NCBI RefSeq assembly: GCF_000179595.2
Contig: NZ_JH556659.1
Location: 99,456-163,455 of the forward strand
DNA length: 64,000 nucleotides
Direction: 5' to 3'
Source of the DNA: Acetivibrio cellulolyticus CD2
Lineage (GTDB): Bacteria; Bacillota; Clostridia; Acetivibrionales; Acetivibrionaceae
Both the position numbers and the translations under genes were made by a program. The notes below the pieces were generated by a model. It saw nothing but the letters and a program-made list of their open reading frames with translations, was not told the DNA's origin and did no database searches. Each line of letters starts with the position of its first letter. Within the stretch, counting starts at the first letter, position 1. This document shows positions 62,614 to 64,000 of the stretch, in pieces.

Positions 62614-64000
62614 TTGAAAAAAACTCATATTTTTATGTGCATAATATTGGCAATGACTTTAATGTTGTCTGGATGCGGAAGTACAGCTTCAACGCTGTCA
62701 GTATCCAAAAATACGGAAGAAACCGTTACAATAAAGAAAGGTGAAATGCAAAATACAATTGATGAAATCGGTACCGTAGTGTTTGATGATGTGTATAACA
62801 TAACTTCGCTTACATCTGGCAGAATCCTTTCCGCTGATTTTAAAGAAGGAGATAAGGTGTCTGAAGGACAGGTTCTTTATACAATTGATAGCACAGAAAT
62901 TACAAACCAGATACAGGCAACAAAAATAAGTCTTGAAAAAGCAAGTGAATCTCTCCGGCAGTATAAAAATGCTGCTGCCGATCTCGGGCTCTTTGCAAAA
63001 GCATCCGGAATGGTTACAAAAGTGTATATCAATAAGGGCGATTTCGTGAATCCAGGAACTCCTATCGCGGATATTGTTGACAGTAATATGTTAAAGCTTA
63101 CAGTTCCGTTCAACCTGCCTGCAAATTCCGGTATTCATGAAGGAACTAGTGCAGAGGTTATTCTTGCAGATTCAGGTTTAACTGTTTATGGAACTGTAAG
63201 TAAAGTTTATGAATCTTCACAGGCATTTGATGATGGAACAAGCGGTGTCAATGTAGAGATACATATCTCCAATCCAGGAGCTGTAAAAGAAGGAAACCAA
63301 GCTTCTGCCAAAATTGGAGCATTTTTATCATTAACCAGCGAACCACTTAAAAATCGTACAAACCAGTCTATTGTTTCAACACAGTCCGGTGAAGTAGAAA
63401 ACATTTATATCAGAGAAGGCAGTAGAGTTTCAGTTGGAACTAAAATTGTGCAGCTCAAAAATTCAGCAGTAACAAATGCCATCAATACTGCCGCCATTTC
63501 TGTCAAGGAAATAAGCAACAGCCTTTCCCAGCTTGAATCTAAGCTTGGTGATTATGTAATTAAGTCCCCTATAAAAGGTATTGTAGTAAATAAATATTCA
63601 AAGACAGGTGATATAGCTTCGGCATTATCACCTCTTTCAACCATTGCAGACACCGGCAGGTTATATGTAGATGTTGATATTGATGAGCTTTATATAAAGC
63701 AGATAAGTAAAGGACAGAAAACAAAGGTTTTACTGGAGTATGGTGATACCGAATATTCAGGCAAGGTTTACAGGATAAATGATAGTGGCACAGAGAAAAA
63801 CGGTGTTACTTATTATACTGTGCGTATAGCACTGGACAACCCTGAAGGTCTTATTGACGGAATGAACGTAAATGTAAGAATTATCACGGGAGTAAAGGCA
63901 AATGCGGCATATCTTCCGTTAAAAGCTGTAGATAACAATACAGTAAAAGTAAAAGAGGGTAATAAGACTGTAGAAAGAGATGTAAAAACAGGTATAAAAA
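62614..64000 (+). CDS. Membrane-fusion (HlyD/RND adaptor-like) lipoprotein, 3' end outside window
   Basis: At least 462 residues, open at the window end. TTG start at 62614 with aaggaaggg upstream. Signal with lipobox MLSGC (Cys21). Then barrel-sandwich (lipoyl-like) segments: GRILSADFKEGDKVSEGQVL, a second half GEVENIYIREGSRVSVGTKI and a third SPIKGIVVNKYSKTGD. A beta-barrel part follows. It is the adaptor of the MacB-like ABC exporter, as in YknXYZ systems. The lipid anchor replaces the more usual TM anchor of Gram-positive adaptors. Confidence 0.9.
   Translation, partial: MKKTHIFMCIILAMTLMLSGCGSTASTLSVSKNTEETVTIKKGEMQNTIDEIGTVVFDDVYNITSLTSGRILSADFKEGDKVSEGQVLYTIDSTEITNQIQATKISLEKASESLRQYKNAAADLGLFAKASGMVTKVYINKGDFVNPGTPIADIVDSNMLKLTVPFNLPANSGIHEGTSAEVILADSGLTVYGTVSKVYESSQAFDDGTSGVNVEIHISNPGAVKEGNQASAKIGAFLSLTSEPLKNRTNQSIVSTQSGEVENIYIREGSRVSVGTKIVQLKNSAVTNAINTAAISVKEISNSLSQLESKLGDYVIKSPIKGIVVNKYSKTGDIASALSPLSTIADTGRLYVDVDIDELYIKQISKGQKTKVLLEYGDTEYSGKVYRINDSGTEKNGVTYYTVRIALDNPEGLIDGMNVNVRIITGVKANAAYLPLKAVDNNTVKVKEGNKTVERDVKTGIK

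Noticed and set aside
1-64000. CRISPR arrays, tRNA or rRNA genes, plasmid or phage origins
   Set aside because: Looked for regularly spaced repeats, cloverleaf-type sequences and phage structural or replication genes; none seen.

Overview
The window looks like a chromosomal segment of a low-GC, cellulosome-forming Clostridia member (Ruminiclostridium / Clostridium cellulolyticum type). The support is two secreted proteins with duplicated type I dockerin repeats, AT-rich DNA, strong AGGAGG-type ribosome binding sites, TTG/GTG starts, and Firmicutes families such as YjdF, YwbE, YoaP, PadR/DUF1048 and a ZTP riboswitch. I see no rRNA, tRNA or CRISPR. The genus is inference.

Layout. 0-5.6 kb: the right end of an IS66 element, a membrane M28 peptidase, a TetR/zinc-ribbon pair, a TfoX-C helix-hairpin-helix protein, a yjdF-motif riboswitch with its yjdF gene, and gene debris. 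5.6-16 kb: a two-domain SGNH/CE12 esterase with internal dockerin, an ISAs1 remnant, an orphan sugar-binding lipoprotein followed by a chemoreceptor (with a 111-bp inverted-repeat element between them), two opposed group II intron remnants, and a dockerin protein with two CBM3-like modules. 16-35 kb: a run of small detoxification/resistance units, most next to their own regulator: an MFS pump behind a leader-peptide attenuator, GNAT-DUF1801, an Imm5-like protein, PadR + two DUF1048, YafY + GyrI-like, GNAT-YoaP + radical SAM lyase, double-HTH MerR + ABC exporter, AraC-GyrI, macrolide-type glycosyltransferase + PadR, NagA, hydrolase + XRE-AbrB fusion, and hemerythrin. Several units carry visible palindromic operators.

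35-48 kb: an effector-binding protein, a metallophosphoesterase with an acidic partner, a lipoprotein, a TetR/SDR pair sharing an operator, a lipase-like hydrolase, a compact four-gene surface-sugar operon (FAD oxidoreductase, GtrB-like GT2, Rossmann reductase, TIM-barrel isomerase), and a divergent iron alcohol dehydrogenase/MFS pair. 48-64 kb: a variant family-4 uracil-DNA glycosylase, a MarR repressor whose operator recurs before a TudS-like desulfidase, an intact DDE transposase, an FrsA-like hydrolase, a ZTP riboswitch controlling a stand-alone AICAR transformylase, SEC-C and HEAT-like proteins, fused remnants of HsdR and a DUF4179-type protein, an ECF sigma/anti-sigma pair with a matching ECF promoter, and a MacB-type ABC exporter whose adaptor lipoprotein runs off the end.

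The overall picture is an accessory region built from one-regulator/one-effector modules, with scars of IS elements, group II introns, a homing-endonuclease-like gene and a restriction system. The best candidates for undescribed biology are the four-gene sugar operon, the tandem CBM3-like dockerin protein, the attenuator before the MFS pump, the MarR/TudS operator pair with a possibly leaderless mRNA, and the structured element between the binding protein and the chemoreceptor.
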